The notes: generated from the sequence alone by a model not told the origin. Counted from the stretch's first letter, positions 26,786 to 36,304 are shown. The stretch: 64,000 bases of DNA from Holtiella sp036655075 (GCF_036655075.1 NZ_JAVVQU010000011.1:1-64000); one strand, 5' to 3'. Program-made: numbers and translations.

Positions 26786-28061
26786 ATTCCGCCACAGCTT
26801 TTGCCCAACTTGCTTCAAGGCTTGCTACATATTCTTCATAGGTGCCATATTGGTCTTTGTAAAGCCCCATATTAATCACTTGTTGTAACACCTCTGTAAG
26901 CCTTGCTACGCCTACTTCGTTGGCAATACTTGAGTAAAGTGTTTCAACTTCTGCTGTCACTGGAGGTGCAGTTAAAACAATGTTGTTATTTGCAAATAAG
27001 GCTTGTTCTTCTGGTGATAAGTCTGCTCTTGATGGAGACATACCGCCTAAGTCATCTGCATAGTCACTTTCATCAGAAATGAGAAAGTCTACAAAGGCAC
27101 GTGCTGTAGCTTTGTTTGTACTATTTACATTGATCCCTACTACTTCTGGCGCACCAAAAGCAATACTTGTTTTGTCATTCCATTTTACAGGAAGTGGCGC
27201 AATCTCAATGTCACTTGCTTCTGAAAGTTCATCAATGGCTTTAGCATCTTGAGAACCTTTCATCATCATAGCAATTTTGCCATCTGCAATCATTTGTTTC
27301 CCTTGTGCAAAGTCAAGTGTTACAGGGTCTTTTTCTATAAATCCATTACTTGCAAGGGCATAGAAGAGGTCCATCACTTGTCTAATAGGTTGACCTACTT
27401 CAAAAGCTGTACCTTTTTCTAACATTTCTGCTTTATAGTTTTCTCCGCCAAAGGATGAAAGGGTACCGCCCCATGTTGCAAGCCCTTTTTCATAGTTTGT
27501 AAAGAAAGGAATCGTATCTGTCTTCTCTTGAATTTGTTTACACGCTACTAAAAGCTCTTCCATCGTTGTAGGGAAAGCTGTAATCCCTGCTGCTTCAAAT
27601 ACTTCTTCATTATAAATAATACCTAAAGAGTTAATCGCAGTTGGAAGACCATAAGCAATCCCCTCATAATCTGCTTCTGTTACATCGATGTAAGCTTTTC
27701 CAAGTTCATCTACTGTGCCAAGAGGTTCGAAGTAGTTTGGATACATTTCAGGTTCACCTGATATACTAAAGGGAACAAAAAGTACATCGCCATAATCTGT
27801 TGTATTCATACGTGTTGTAATGTAGTTGTTGTAGTCAGCTGAAGACTCCCACACAATATCTGTCACATTTGGATAAAGTGCTTTGAACTCTTCCTCAATT
27901 TCTGCAAAAAGTGCGTCTGCATCTGTACGACCAGTTACAACTTTTAATGTACCACCAATGGCTGCTGCTTCACCGTTTGTTCCTGGTGCTGGTGTTCCAT
28001 TTCCGGCACATCCTGTAAGTGCCACTGGAATAAGTGGTAATATTACCATCCATTTTTTCAT
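26775..28061 (-). CDS. Lipoprotein sugar-binding protein of CUT1 importer
   Basis: Captures the imported sugar outside the membrane. The 428-residue precursor has a lipoprotein signal MKKWMVILPLIPVALTGCAG with the lipidated Cys at 18. It is followed by a short Gly/Pro-rich linker and a family-1 solute-binding fold (TLKVVTGRTDADALFAEIEE, later AYGLPTAINSLGIIYNEEVF). Its start overlaps the ATPase stop by four bases (ATGA), and its end overlaps the MalF-like gene. Nearby hexosaminidases, GH2 enzyme and sulfatases suggest a HexNAc-containing oligosaccharide as ligand, but that is inference. Confidence 0.93.
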   Translation of the reverse strand: MKKWMVILPLIPVALTGCAGNGTPAPGTNGEAAAIGGTLKVVTGRTDADALFAEIEEEFKALYPNVTDIVWESSADYNNYITTRMNTTDYGDVLFVPFSISGEPEMYPNYFEPLGTVDELGKAYIDVTEADYEGIAYGLPTAINSLGIIYNEEVFEAAGITAFPTTMEELLVACKQIQEKTDTIPFFTNYEKGLATWGGTLSSFGGENYKAEMLEKGTAFEVGQPIRQVMDLFYALASNGFIEKDPVTLDFAQGKQMIADGKIAMMMKGSQDAKAIDELSEASDIEIAPLPVKWNDKTSIAFGAPEVVGINVNSTNKATARAFVDFLISDESDYADDLGGMSPSRADLSPEEQALFANNNIVLTAPPVTAEVETLYSSIANEVGVARLTEVLQQVINMGLYKDQYGTYEEYVASLEASWAKAVAEYAK

Positions 28062-29134
28062 TTTATAGCCTCCGTTATCGTTTGTTGAGTTTCTGAATCA
28101 AAATAGTGTGCCTGCGCTACATTAAATCTTACCTTTATCAGGTCACCTACCTTAAAAGTACTTGTGTTATAATCTTTGACTGTAAACTTACAACTTTTAT
28201 ATTTAAGCTGAAGTAAAGACTCACTCCCTAGGTACTCAATCTTTTGAATAACTGCCTCCAAATGGGCATTTTCTTCTACACATTGTATATGTTCACTTCG
28301 GATACCCAATACATAAGATTTGCCTTCTTCTAAATAGGTGTCCTCCACTGGAATCTCTATCTCCTCTTCTAAAAGTATACCACCTCTTGTGGCTTGACAT
28401 ACAAAAAGATTTAGAGTGGGTCTACCAATAAACTTTGCAACAAATAAATTTCGAGGTTGCCCATAGACCTCCCTAGGTGTACCAATTTGTTGTACTTGTC
28501 CTTCATTTAAAATGACCATACGGTCTGCAATAGTCATGGCCTCAACTTGGTCATGGGTAACATACAGCATCGTGCCATGAAGTGCTTCATGCAAAGCTTG
28601 TATCTCCTGTACCATATTGTCTCTAAGTTTAGCATCTAAATTAGAAAGTGGTTCATCCATTAAGAAAAGTTTTGGTTCTCTCACCATAGCCCGTGCCAGT
28701 GCCACCCGCTGCCTCTGCCCACCGGAAAGTTTCTTAGGCTTGACCTTCAAATAAGGTGTAAGCTCCAACATATTGGCTGCCCACTCCACCTTCTCCTTAA
28801 TACGCGCTTTAGACACTTTACGAATGCGCATCCCAAAGGCAATGTTCTCGTAAACATTTAAGTGAGGCAGTAAAGCATAGTTTTGAAACACCATAGCCAC
28901 ATCTCGTTCTTTAGGAAGTTTATCTTTGATAGATTTCCCATCTATTAAGATATCCCCCTCGGTTAAAGCCTCAAAACCACAAATAAGTTCTAGCAAAGTA
29001 GACTTACCACTGCCACTTGGGCCTACAATAACAATAAGCTCTCCAGCTTTTATGTGTAAGTTAAAATCTTTCAAAGCATATTGGGTATTGCCCGCATACT
29101 GCTTTGAAACATTTTGGAATAAAACATTTTCCAC
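28058..29134 (-). CDS. Sugar ABC transporter ATPase (MsmK/MalK-like)
   Basis: Energises the CUT1 importer. Walker A GPSGSGKST, signature LSGGQRQRVALARA, Walker B LFLMDEPLSNLDAKL and the His switch VTHDQVEAM are all intact. A C-terminal TOBE-type regulatory domain follows from about residue 240. Two in-frame GTG codons are possible starts; the second (MENVLFQNVSK) is eight bases from the GGGGG ribosome site, while the first touches it, so I use the second, giving 358 residues. The gene leads the operon, an unusual position for an ATPase, which in many clostridia is encoded elsewhere and shared. Confidence 0.92.
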   Translation of the reverse strand: MENVLFQNVSKQYAGNTQYALKDFNLHIKAGELIVIVGPSGSGKSTLLELICGFEALTEGDILIDGKSIKDKLPKERDVAMVFQNYALLPHLNVYENIAFGMRIRKVSKARIKEKVEWAANMLELTPYLKVKPKKLSGGQRQRVALARAMVREPKLFLMDEPLSNLDAKLRDNMVQEIQALHEALHGTMLYVTHDQVEAMTIADRMVILNEGQVQQIGTPREVYGQPRNLFVAKFIGRPTLNLFVCQATRGGILLEEEIEIPVEDTYLEEGKSYVLGIRSEHIQCVEENAHLEAVIQKIEYLGSESLLQLKYKSCKFTVKDYNTSTFKVGDLIKVRFNVAQAHYFDSETQQTITEAIK

Positions 29135-29252
29135 TTGCTTCACCCCCTGTTATTTTTATAACCAACCTATTATATATAGATTTGCAAGCTCTGTCAATTT
29201 AAGGGAATTATCCTGTTTAGTGTCTACTATTTAGCAAAAACTATACCTGTGC

Positions 29253-29279
29253 AAAAAGAGGCACCTCTAGCACCTCTTT
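29253..29279 (-). terminator. Terminator of the Bce-type operon
   Basis: On the minus strand AAAGAGG pairs with CCTCTTT around an 11-base loop and continues into a run of five T. It lies just past the permease stop codon. Confidence 0.8.
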
Positions 29280-29315
29280 ACTATCTTGTCTATAAACTTT
29301 TACATGCTTCCCTAC

Positions 29316-31271
29316 TTAATCAAAAATTAGTCTAAAGTACTTTTTACTCATGCCAATATAATAGACTATCATTAAAGCTATAAATAAACCTAGTGCCGTC
29401 AAGTAGTCCATCAAGTAATTTCCTTTTACAAATTTCTCAAATACTTGATTTGCCATAAAGGCATGACATGCCCCAACTACTGCCGGGAGCACAAAGGCAA
29501 TTCCTATTTGCATATAAATAGACTTTAAGATTTCTTGCTCGGTCATTCCGATTTTTTTCAACATGGTATATTGTTGCCTATCGGAAAAGGCATCACTCAA
29601 TACTTTAAAATAAAGCGTACTAAAGGTCGCTAACATAAACACAATAGAAATGATTAATCCTAGGAAATAAAAGCTCCCTACGAGTTTATATTTATATAAG
29701 TAATGGCCCATATAGTTGTTCAAATTGCTCTCTCCACCTGGTACTGTACCTACTAGTTGGGTTAATAGGGGCAAACACTCTTCTTGATCTGAAATATTGA
29801 TTCCATTGTTGATAATCCCTTGCTGTTCCCCTTTCACTTTCATATAGTCTACATCATTTAAAACATAACCGAAAGTATTTGAAAGTGGCCCTATATTCCC
29901 TATAAAAGGTACTTTGCTTTCATTTTTAATCTTATAACTTTTGCCTTGGATCGTTCTTACTTCACCTATAGAAGAGATGGTACTTCCTATTATTCCCGGC
30001 GATAGCATAAGTGTCATTTCCCCACTTTCACATGCCAGCTGCTTTAAAAGCTTATCTTTTTGAGGGTAGTCTATACACTCTAATATCTTTTGAATCTGAC
30101 CTACACTCGTTATCATATATCCATAGTTTTTGTCTGCTATAACCTTTTGAACTGCTACATCATCTAGCTCATTTAAGTCCATAATATGACCTTGCTTATC
30201 TAGAAGTAAGAATTCCGTTTCCACCTGTCCGAGTATTTGATGAGGTGAGGATTGAATGATTTGTTGAACCTGCTTCTTAGTTTTAAGTTCACGCCCTAAG
30301 TAGTTCAAAGAGTAAGGAACTTCTATAAGAAGGTTATGATCTGCATAAGTCTTCACTGCTAGGCTTGTTGTAAAAGCAGTCACCGTAGCTGCACATAATA
30401 TAGTCGTCATGGCTAAGTTCTTATAATTGTTTTGCAATCTAAAGAGTGTATTGCTTAAACTTATTAAGCGCTCTCCTTTATAAATCAGCTTTTTATGTGC
30501 AATCAACCTACTTAGTACAATACTTAGAAAGCTACCGAAGAAAAAGTACGTTCCAATACATACAAACCATAATACAATAATGGCTACACTCATCAGGTTG
30601 ATACCTAGACCTTGCCCCTTTAGACTTAAAAAATAACCAACTGCAATAAGTAAAATACCGATTATACCACGCATATATTTCAGCTTTGGTACTTGTTGTT
30701 CCCTTTTTGCACCTTGAATAAGGTCTATTAATCGACTTTTGCATACAGCTCTATAGTTATAAAAGCCCATAATCAAAAAGAGGCTGGCAAAAACAAGAAC
30801 CAAATCACGAATAGCTGCTACAGGTATCGCAAAAGGTAAGACCACTTCAATGACCATCGCTTTAGCTAATAGCATAAAAAAGAGTTTGGAAGTCAATATT
30901 CCTAGCGGCAGACCTATAGCAAAAGCCAATAACCCAAGCACTACACTTTCTACTGCAAAAACTTTGCCTATTTTGCTTGTAGGTACTCCCATAAGCATAT
31001 AGAGCCCCGTTTCTTTTTCTCTTTGCTTAAAGAAAAAGTGATTGGAGTGCCACATGAAGAAAATCACCACTAAAAACAAGATGTTCATACACAATACAGC
31101 TGCTATTTGGGCATACATATAGGTATCTGCCAAGCTTGCAACACTTGGGTTATAGGCTAGTGCTAAGAAATTGTAAAAAATAGCTACAGTCACTGTGATG
31201 ACCAATAAATAAAACTTATAATTTCTCATATTATTTCTTAGAAATTGACAAGAAAGCTTAATGACGCTCAT
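29316..31271 (-). CDS. BceB-type FtsX-like ABC permease
   Basis: A 651-residue permease with the BceB layout: ten predicted helices and a large extracellular domain of about 220 residues (roughly 310-535) between helices 7 and 8. These proteins remove peptide antibiotics such as bacitracin from lipid II cycle targets and also signal to the partner kinase. The N-terminus (LSCQFLRNNMRNYKFYLLVI) and the final YYIGMSKKYFRLIFD are typical. It overlaps the ATPase gene by 14 bases. With that ATPase and the upstream two-component pair it forms a complete detoxification module. The antibiotic sensed is unknown. Confidence 0.92.
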   Translation of the reverse strand: MSVIKLSCQFLRNNMRNYKFYLLVITVTVAIFYNFLALAYNPSVASLADTYMYAQIAAVLCMNILFLVVIFFMWHSNHFFFKQREKETGLYMLMGVPTSKIGKVFAVESVVLGLLAFAIGLPLGILTSKLFFMLLAKAMVIEVVLPFAIPVAAIRDLVLVFASLFLIMGFYNYRAVCKSRLIDLIQGAKREQQVPKLKYMRGIIGILLIAVGYFLSLKGQGLGINLMSVAIIVLWFVCIGTYFFFGSFLSIVLSRLIAHKKLIYKGERLISLSNTLFRLQNNYKNLAMTTILCAATVTAFTTSLAVKTYADHNLLIEVPYSLNYLGRELKTKKQVQQIIQSSPHQILGQVETEFLLLDKQGHIMDLNELDDVAVQKVIADKNYGYMITSVGQIQKILECIDYPQKDKLLKQLACESGEMTLMLSPGIIGSTISSIGEVRTIQGKSYKIKNESKVPFIGNIGPLSNTFGYVLNDVDYMKVKGEQQGIINNGINISDQEECLPLLTQLVGTVPGGESNLNNYMGHYLYKYKLVGSFYFLGLIISIVFMLATFSTLYFKVLSDAFSDRQQYTMLKKIGMTEQEILKSIYMQIGIAFVLPAVVGACHAFMANQVFEKFVKGNYLMDYLTALGLFIALMIVYYIGMSKKYFRLIFD

Positions 31272-32022
31272 GACCTTTACCTCCCATCATTGCAAGCATG
31301 TTTAAGATTTTTTGGTAGAAAGTACTTGTATCGCCGCCACTTTCCATCTGTCCACTAATTGTACCATCTTTTAAAAACAATACGCGATCGCAGTAGCTGG
31401 CTACTGCCGCATCATGTGTCACCATTACTAGTGTTGTTCCAAACTCTGCCTTCACCTTCTTAAAGCATTCTAGTAGTTCCGTTGCTGCCCTAGAGTCTAG
31501 TGCACCTGTTGGCTCGTCTGCAAAAACCACTTTCGGATTCCCCACAAGGGCACGACATATGGCCGCACGCTGCTTTTGTCCACCTGAGAGTTGATAAGGA
31601 TATTTGTCTAGCTGTTCATAGATGCCAAGTTTCTTAGTGAGTTCTTCCGTCTTTTCTAAAATAATACTCGCCTTCGCATTATTTAAAGTCAATGGTAATG
31701 CAATATTATCACGAATTGTCATATTGTCTAAAAGATTAAAGTCCTGAAAAACAAATCCTATTAAAGATCTTCTAAACTCCGCAATATCTTTCGTCTTAAT
31801 AGCCGTTACATCTTTTCCTTCTATTTTAACTTGTCCAGATGTGGCATTGTCTATAGTCGAGAGGATATTCAAAAGTGTTGTCTTCCCTGATCCAGATGGC
31901 CCCATGATGCCTATAAATTCACCTTTTTCCACCTTCAAATCTATACCTTTAAGTGCCCTATAAACACTACCTTTTTGTCCATATTCCTTAATAAGCTTTG
32001 TTACTTCTATTATTGGTTGCAT
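31258..32022 (-). CDS. BceA-type ABC transporter ATPase
   Basis: I start at MQPIIEVTKLIKEYG, preceded by GGAGGAAACAAGC; upstream in-frame ATGs lack ribosome sites. The 254-residue protein has Walker A GPSGSGKTT, signature LSGGQKQRAAICRALVG, Walker B VVFADEPTGALD and H-loop MVTHDAAVAS, the LolD/MacB/BceA subgroup. It overlaps the permease gene and lies about 90 bases after the histidine kinase gene. In this family ATP hydrolysis powers the mechanotransmission permease rather than import. Confidence 0.94.
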   Translation of the reverse strand: MQPIIEVTKLIKEYGQKGSVYRALKGIDLKVEKGEFIGIMGPSGSGKTTLLNILSTIDNATSGQVKIEGKDVTAIKTKDIAEFRRSLIGFVFQDFNLLDNMTIRDNIALPLTLNNAKASIILEKTEELTKKLGIYEQLDKYPYQLSGGQKQRAAICRALVGNPKVVFADEPTGALDSRAATELLECFKKVKAEFGTTLVMVTHDAAVASYCDRVLFLKDGTISGQMESGGDTSTFYQKILNMLAMMGGKGHERH

Positions 32023-32114
32023 GCTTGTTTCCTCCATTACATTGAATATAGCTTCATTATGAATCACCTTATCAAAGGGTGCTATCGCTTTAGGTTACAA
32101 TTCATGCTCATTTA

Positions 32115-33137
32115 TTACATCTTTGTCACATTGAAGTAATCTTCCAATTTATAAAAGCTTAAAATAACATCTGTATATTCATTTTGTACGGACTCCACCC
32201 TAAGTCCCACACTCAGGACATTTGCCATCTTCTTGGCATAATACAACCCCATCCCTGTAGACTTGGTTGTTTGCCGCCCATTGGTGCCTGTAAAGCCCTT
32301 TTCAAACAATCTGCCTAGCTCCTCTTTAGGCACACCTACTCCATTATCTCTAACATGTAAGTGGATTCCCTCTTCATCTTCTATCGTATAAATGAGTACT
32401 TTGCCTGCTTTGTGTGTGTATTTACTTGCATTGTTTAAAACTTGTCCAACTATATATTCCAACCATTTCTTGTCACTTATACAACTACATGTCTCTATTT
32501 GATTTTCAATAGCAATATTTTTACGGATAAAGAATGGTGCATTTTCTTTAATTTTCCCTTTAATCACTTCTTTCACATCTACTTGTTCAATGTGTAAGTC
32601 CTGACTATAATGATTGGCGCGTGTAATGTACAGAAGCTGATTCACCATAAACTTCATTTGTTCTATAGGTAAAGACAATCGCTCTGCAACTTCTTCCTCC
32701 TCCAAGTCTTCTAGCACTAAGTCACATACTGCCACCTTCACCTTAATGTCATGCACCCATTCTGTTGTATATTCTTCCATTTGGTCTGCTCTTGCCTCAT
32801 AGTCTAAGAGGGCTACTTCTTGTTGTTTGTTAAGTTTTATAATTATACCTTGCAACAGGTAGGTATAGTAGTTCTCCTCTGCAAATTGAAGTGCCTTTAA
32901 AGGTACCTCTTCTTCTAAAGCCTCTTGGACTTCCCAAAAGTTTTGACGTGTCTTTCTAAAGTCCCATACTACTAGTCCTATTTGCATACATAAAAACAGG
33001 ATATTAAAGTAGAGTAAATCTACCCATTTATAATCTAGAGGGCTACTTGCAACTAAGACTAGGTTAACCAAGATTAAAAGACATCCATTATGCAAAAACC
33101 ATCGTTTGTTTAGCCTCAAATAGTCTCCTATTGTCAT
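32115..33137 (-). CDS. BceS-type intramembrane-sensing histidine kinase
   Basis: The start overlaps the response-regulator stop by four bases (ATGA), which decides it over an upstream ATG. The 340-residue kinase has two membrane helices close together near the N-terminus (about 15-55) and almost no extracellular loop, as in BceS, so it senses through its transporter. The phosphoacceptor His is in TEWVHDIKVKV. The ATPase domain shows NNASKYTH, VRDNGVGVPKEEL and STGMGLYYAKKMA. It completes the RSAB set. Regulation of the downstream transporter genes is the expected output. Confidence 0.92.
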   Translation of the reverse strand: MTIGDYLRLNKRWFLHNGCLLILVNLVLVASSPLDYKWVDLLYFNILFLCMQIGLVVWDFRKTRQNFWEVQEALEEEVPLKALQFAEENYYTYLLQGIIIKLNKQQEVALLDYEARADQMEEYTTEWVHDIKVKVAVCDLVLEDLEEEEVAERLSLPIEQMKFMVNQLLYITRANHYSQDLHIEQVDVKEVIKGKIKENAPFFIRKNIAIENQIETCSCISDKKWLEYIVGQVLNNASKYTHKAGKVLIYTIEDEEGIHLHVRDNGVGVPKEELGRLFEKGFTGTNGRQTTKSTGMGLYYAKKMANVLSVGLRVESVQNEYTDVILSFYKLEDYFNVTKM

Positions 33138-33808
33138 AAGATTCCATACCCCATTCCCTTCTTTGTTGTAATCCATTCACTACAACCTAGCTCATCTAAC
33201 TTTTGTCTTAGTCTATTGACATTGACAGTCAGTGTATTCTCATTGACATATACTTCGTCATCCCACAACTTCTTCATCAAAGTTTGCCTCGATACAATCT
33301 TACCTTGCTTTTCTATAAGGAGTTTTAAAATCTTAAATTCATTTTTAGTTAGTTCCATCTCTTTTTGCTTATAGGTCAGTGTTGTATTCTGGAGGTTGAG
33401 GATAAGTCCTCTGCATTCTAAAAGAGTATCTTCTTCTACACCGTATTCATAAGTACGTCGCATCATTGCTTGGAGCTTTGCTACTAAAACACTCATTTCA
33501 AAAGGTTTTTGAATATAGTCATCACCCCCATTGTTCATGGCCATAATCACATCCATATGACTTTCTCTAGATGAGATAAAAATAATAGGCACCTTAGACA
33601 ATGCTCTAATCTCTTTGCACCAATAAAAACCATCAAATGTAGGAATATTAATATCCATCAAAATGGCATGAGGCTTTACCTTCGCCACCTCTTGTGCAAT
33701 CTCTTCAAAATTTTTAGCGACACTACACAAAAAACCCCATCTACTCAATGCCCTATTCACCTCACTTGCAAGGGCTTCATCATCTTCCACAATATAAAGT
33801 TTATACAT
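33134..33808 (-). CDS. BceR-type OmpR-family response regulator
   Basis: A 224-residue receiver plus winged-helix regulator. Acidic pocket VEDDEA, phosphoacceptor Asp in AILMDINIPTFDG, switch lysine in YIQKPFEM. The OmpR DNA-binding domain begins near residue 130 and includes LTKNEFKILKLLIEKQGKIV and VNVNRLRQKL. AAGGAG precedes the ATG. It is the first gene of the kinase-transporter operon. It likely binds upstream of the ATPase gene and possibly its own promoter; I did not find a clear inverted repeat. Confidence 0.94.
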   Translation of the reverse strand: MYKLYIVEDDEALASEVNRALSRWGFLCSVAKNFEEIAQEVAKVKPHAILMDINIPTFDGFYWCKEIRALSKVPIIFISSRESHMDVIMAMNNGGDDYIQKPFEMSVLVAKLQAMMRRTYEYGVEEDTLLECRGLILNLQNTTLTYKQKEMELTKNEFKILKLLIEKQGKIVSRQTLMKKLWDDEVYVNENTLTVNVNRLRQKLDELGCSEWITTKKGMGYGIL

Positions 33809-33950
33809 TTTCTCAACTCCTTATCTACTCTTTCTCTATCATTTCTATTTACTTTATGATTAGTTTAACTATATTTTTTGAAAAAATCAAAGGAGCTACA
33901 TCAAAATGTATAACTACTTTGTAAAAAGATGATTCATTTTAATAAGTAAC

Positions 33951-33998
33951 AAAGGGACTGCTCAACTAGTATAAAATCTCTAGTTTTACAGTCCCTTT
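33951..33998 (-). terminator. Terminator after the queuine-lyase gene
   Basis: AAAGGGACTG pairs perfectly with CAGTCCCTTT around a 28-base loop that itself contains CTAG/CTAG. The minus-strand continuation is T-rich but interrupted, so efficiency is uncertain. Confidence 0.6.
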
Positions 33999-34007
33999 AA
34001 AATTTTA

Positions 34008-34697
34008 TCAGTCCCCTACACCAAAGTCTGTATTGTTATACAGTACCTCAATCTTAGGATTTTTATCCAAATAGCTATACTGCTTCACAAACCATTGTAC
34101 TAAGTCTTCATCCCGCTTAACCTGAGTTGTATTGTTAACAAACACATTAATGGTTGCGTAGTCAAAATGGTCTTCTACAATCGCCATATCTTTTGCAATC
34201 ATTTCTTTAGTCTGTCCTACAATCCCTACCATCATACATGGGGATTCAAAGTACTGCTTAAGCTCTGTATAATCTTTAAATTTGGCATTTTTCTTAAGTA
34301 CTTCATTTCTAAAGGCATAGTCAAAAGTTTCTACACCTATTTTAAAGACAATGGGAATCCCAAAAAAGTCTCTCATTTCTTGTAATCTATTTTTATAACA
34401 CCAATGACTTTCTAAAAAAAGTTTTTGAATACCTTTTTCCCTGATTACCTCTCGAATACGTTCTAGTGTTCCTTGTGTAAGCTCAAAGCAGCTTCCTGAG
34501 TTAATCACTTCTAACACTTTGTATTTACCAGAAATCTTGGCAAGTACTTCTTCGTTTAAGCGATTCATCTCTTCTTCTGCTGTATCGTTATCTAGAATGT
34601 AGTCACAAAAACTACATTTTCCCCATTTACAAGGAAATCCTTTCAAAAGGACAATTTCTCTTTGATTTTTGTTGGTTATTTCACTATAGCGTTCCAT
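34008..34697 (-). CDS. queL: Radical SAM queuine lyase-like protein
   Basis: Predicted to cleave queuine back to preQ1 so that it can enter tRNA by the bacterial TGT route, as described for Clostridioides difficile QueL. The 229-residue protein has a short iron-sulfur motif C23-x4-C28-x2-C31 in FPCKWGKCSFCDY, then radical-SAM-like strands (VINSGSCFELTQG, KIGVETFDYAFR). GAGGAG is well placed before the start. It ends a three-gene unit: nucleoside hydrolase, ECF S component, radical SAM, spaced by one and ten bases and preceded by a preQ1 riboswitch. That context, rather than sequence alone, supports the name. Confidence 0.82.
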   Translation of the reverse strand: MERYSEITNKNQREIVLLKGFPCKWGKCSFCDYILDNDTAEEEMNRLNEEVLAKISGKYKVLEVINSGSCFELTQGTLERIREVIREKGIQKLFLESHWCYKNRLQEMRDFFGIPIVFKIGVETFDYAFRNEVLKKNAKFKDYTELKQYFESPCMMVGIVGQTKEMIAKDMAIVEDHFDYATINVFVNNTTQVKRDEDLVQWFVKQYSYLDKNPKIEVLYNNTDFGVGD

Positions 34698-34707
34698 ATA
34701 ATCTCCT

Positions 34708-35271
34708 CTATAAGCTTCGGTCTTGTGATTTTTTCATAGGATGTGGAAGTAGCTTAATCGTTGTAAGGACCAATAAGACTGCTATGTACTTATCTACATA
34801 GTCTGTTAAGACTTGTACAATAAATACACTGACTACTGTCGGCACACCTACAACACTGAGCACCTGTACAATATAGGATGAACCAGAAGAAGTCACCCCT
34901 CCAAATACAGCTGCTGCTATTATAGCACTGATCAGCGAGGTTGGTAAGGTAAATAAAAGTACACCTATTGGCATTCTCTTTCCTTTTAACCAGCCTTTTT
35001 GGAACATCCATCCTGCTAGTAGCCCTGTTGTAATCTGTACAGGCGCAAAGTATAAGGAGTAAATGTCAAAGGTGACACCACTTACCACACTTCCACCAAG
35101 CCCTGTCAATATTGCATACTTAGGCCCTAGTAGACAAGCTACCATAATGGTTCCTATGGAATCTAGATAAATAGGTAGCCTTAACGTTAGCGCTACAAAT
35201 GCCCCTACAATGTTTAACGCTATTCCAAATCCTACTAAAGTAATTGTTCTCACATCGACTTTTTGCTTCAT
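34708..35271 (-). CDS. qrtT: ECF transporter S component, queuosine/queuine type
   Basis: A 187-residue membrane protein with six predicted helices and the S-component pattern RLPIYLDSIGTIMVACLLGP (about 28-47), then GLGGSVVSGVTFD. It would bind the substrate and dock on a shared energising module (EcfT/EcfA) encoded elsewhere. It starts one base after the nucleoside hydrolase stop, with GGAGG inside that gene's end. The riboswitch and partner genes point to queuosine or queuine as ligand, as for QrtT. Without that context it could only be called a generic S component. Confidence 0.8.
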   Translation of the reverse strand: MKQKVDVRTITLVGFGIALNIVGAFVALTLRLPIYLDSIGTIMVACLLGPKYAILTGLGGSVVSGVTFDIYSLYFAPVQITTGLLAGWMFQKGWLKGKRMPIGVLLFTLPTSLISAIIAAAVFGGVTSSGSSYIVQVLSVVGVPTVVSVFIVQVLTDYVDKYIAVLLVLTTIKLLPHPMKKSQDRSL

Positions 35272-35272
35272 C

Positions 35273-36241
35273 TTATAGTCCTCCTATTATTGAGTCTATA
35301 AGGTTTTCATAACCTACAAATAACTTTTTTAAGAATAGACTCATAAATTGTTTAGCATCTACATCTACATTAATGATGGCATTGTTTGGCTTTTTATAAA
35401 AATCTACGCTGTCTACAATAGACTGCCCCATAGCAATGCCTTCTGTTACAACTTCTACATAACTTTCAAAACCTTGACACAAGCTCCTATCCATAAAGTA
35501 GGCTACTGCCAATGGGTCATTAATGACACAACCAATGATCCCCTCTTGTTCCCAGTGAAAATCAATGTAGAATCTTGTAATCTCTGTGATAAATGTTGCA
35601 AGTTCTGCATCTAAACGATTGATGAACTCTATTAAGTTAGGTGTTAATACAATTTTTCTTGTTACATCTAGTCCAATCATATGGACTGGACGTGGTAAAT
35701 GTTGATAGACATAGTCTGCTGCATGGGGGTCTACCCAGTAGTTAAACTCTGCAACAGGTGAGCAATTGCCATGAATCCTATAAGCACCTCCCATGGAAAT
35801 AAACTCATCCAAGTAGGCAAATGCCTCCCGATCTTCCATTAATGCCTTTGCAATATTGGTCAGTGGACCTAGCGCAATAATAGATACCTTATCTTGACTT
35901 CTTAAAGTCTCTACAATATACTGCACACCACCTTCTAGAATTTTGGATTCCTCCAAAACTTCATAGAACCTTTCACCTAATCCATCTTCTCCATGCGTAT
36001 CTTGTGCGGTCACAAGTTCTCGCACGAGAGGCACTTCCTCTCCCACATACACAGGGATATCTGTCTTTCCACAAAGTGCTAAGACTTTGAGTGCATTTTT
36101 AGCACCCATTCTAACAGGTACATTCCCACTACAAACGGTGATGCCCACAACCTCAAGTTCTTCTGACTTTATCGCGAGCAATAGTGCTAACGCATCATCA
36201 ATACCTGGATCACAATCAATAATTACCTTTCTTCTTTCCAT
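35273..36241 (-). CDS. queK: Queuosine-specific nucleoside hydrolase-like protein
   Basis: IunH-fold hydrolase of 322 residues. The calcium-binding signature DCDPGIDDALALLLA starts at D9 (D9, D11, D15, D16), with ALGPLTNIAKAL and the later NDPLAVAYF metal ligand also present. In queuine salvage it frees the base queuine from queuosine. AAGGAGG lies before the ATG but can be masked by a complementary CTCCTTAA upstream. First gene of the salvage unit, about 100 bases after a preQ1-I aptamer. A purine or pyrimidine hydrolase would fit the fold equally; the riboswitch and the two following genes decide the call. Confidence 0.82.
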   Translation of the reverse strand: MERRKVIIDCDPGIDDALALLLAIKSEELEVVGITVCSGNVPVRMGAKNALKVLALCGKTDIPVYVGEEVPLVRELVTAQDTHGEDGLGERFYEVLEESKILEGGVQYIVETLRSQDKVSIIALGPLTNIAKALMEDREAFAYLDEFISMGGAYRIHGNCSPVAEFNYWVDPHAADYVYQHLPRPVHMIGLDVTRKIVLTPNLIEFINRLDAELATFITEITRFYIDFHWEQEGIIGCVINDPLAVAYFMDRSLCQGFESYVEVVTEGIAMGQSIVDSVDFYKKPNNAIINVDVDAKQFMSLFLKKLFVGYENLIDSIIGGL

Positions 36242-36249
36242 ACTACTTC

Positions 36250-36304
36250 CTCCTTAAGTGATTAAATTTTTAAGGAGAACCACATGATTTGATTACAAAT
36301 CATG
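36250..36304 (-). promoter_or_regulatory. Expression platform: ribosome-site sequestering helices before queK
   Basis: On the minus strand CTCCTTAA (36270-36277) can pair with TTAAGGAG (36250-36257), which contains the queK ribosome site. Just upstream is a perfect hairpin CATGATTTG-TAAT-CAAATCATG (36283-36304). Together they look like a switchable leader below the preQ1 aptamer, probably translational. Folding is inferred by eye. Confidence 0.55.
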
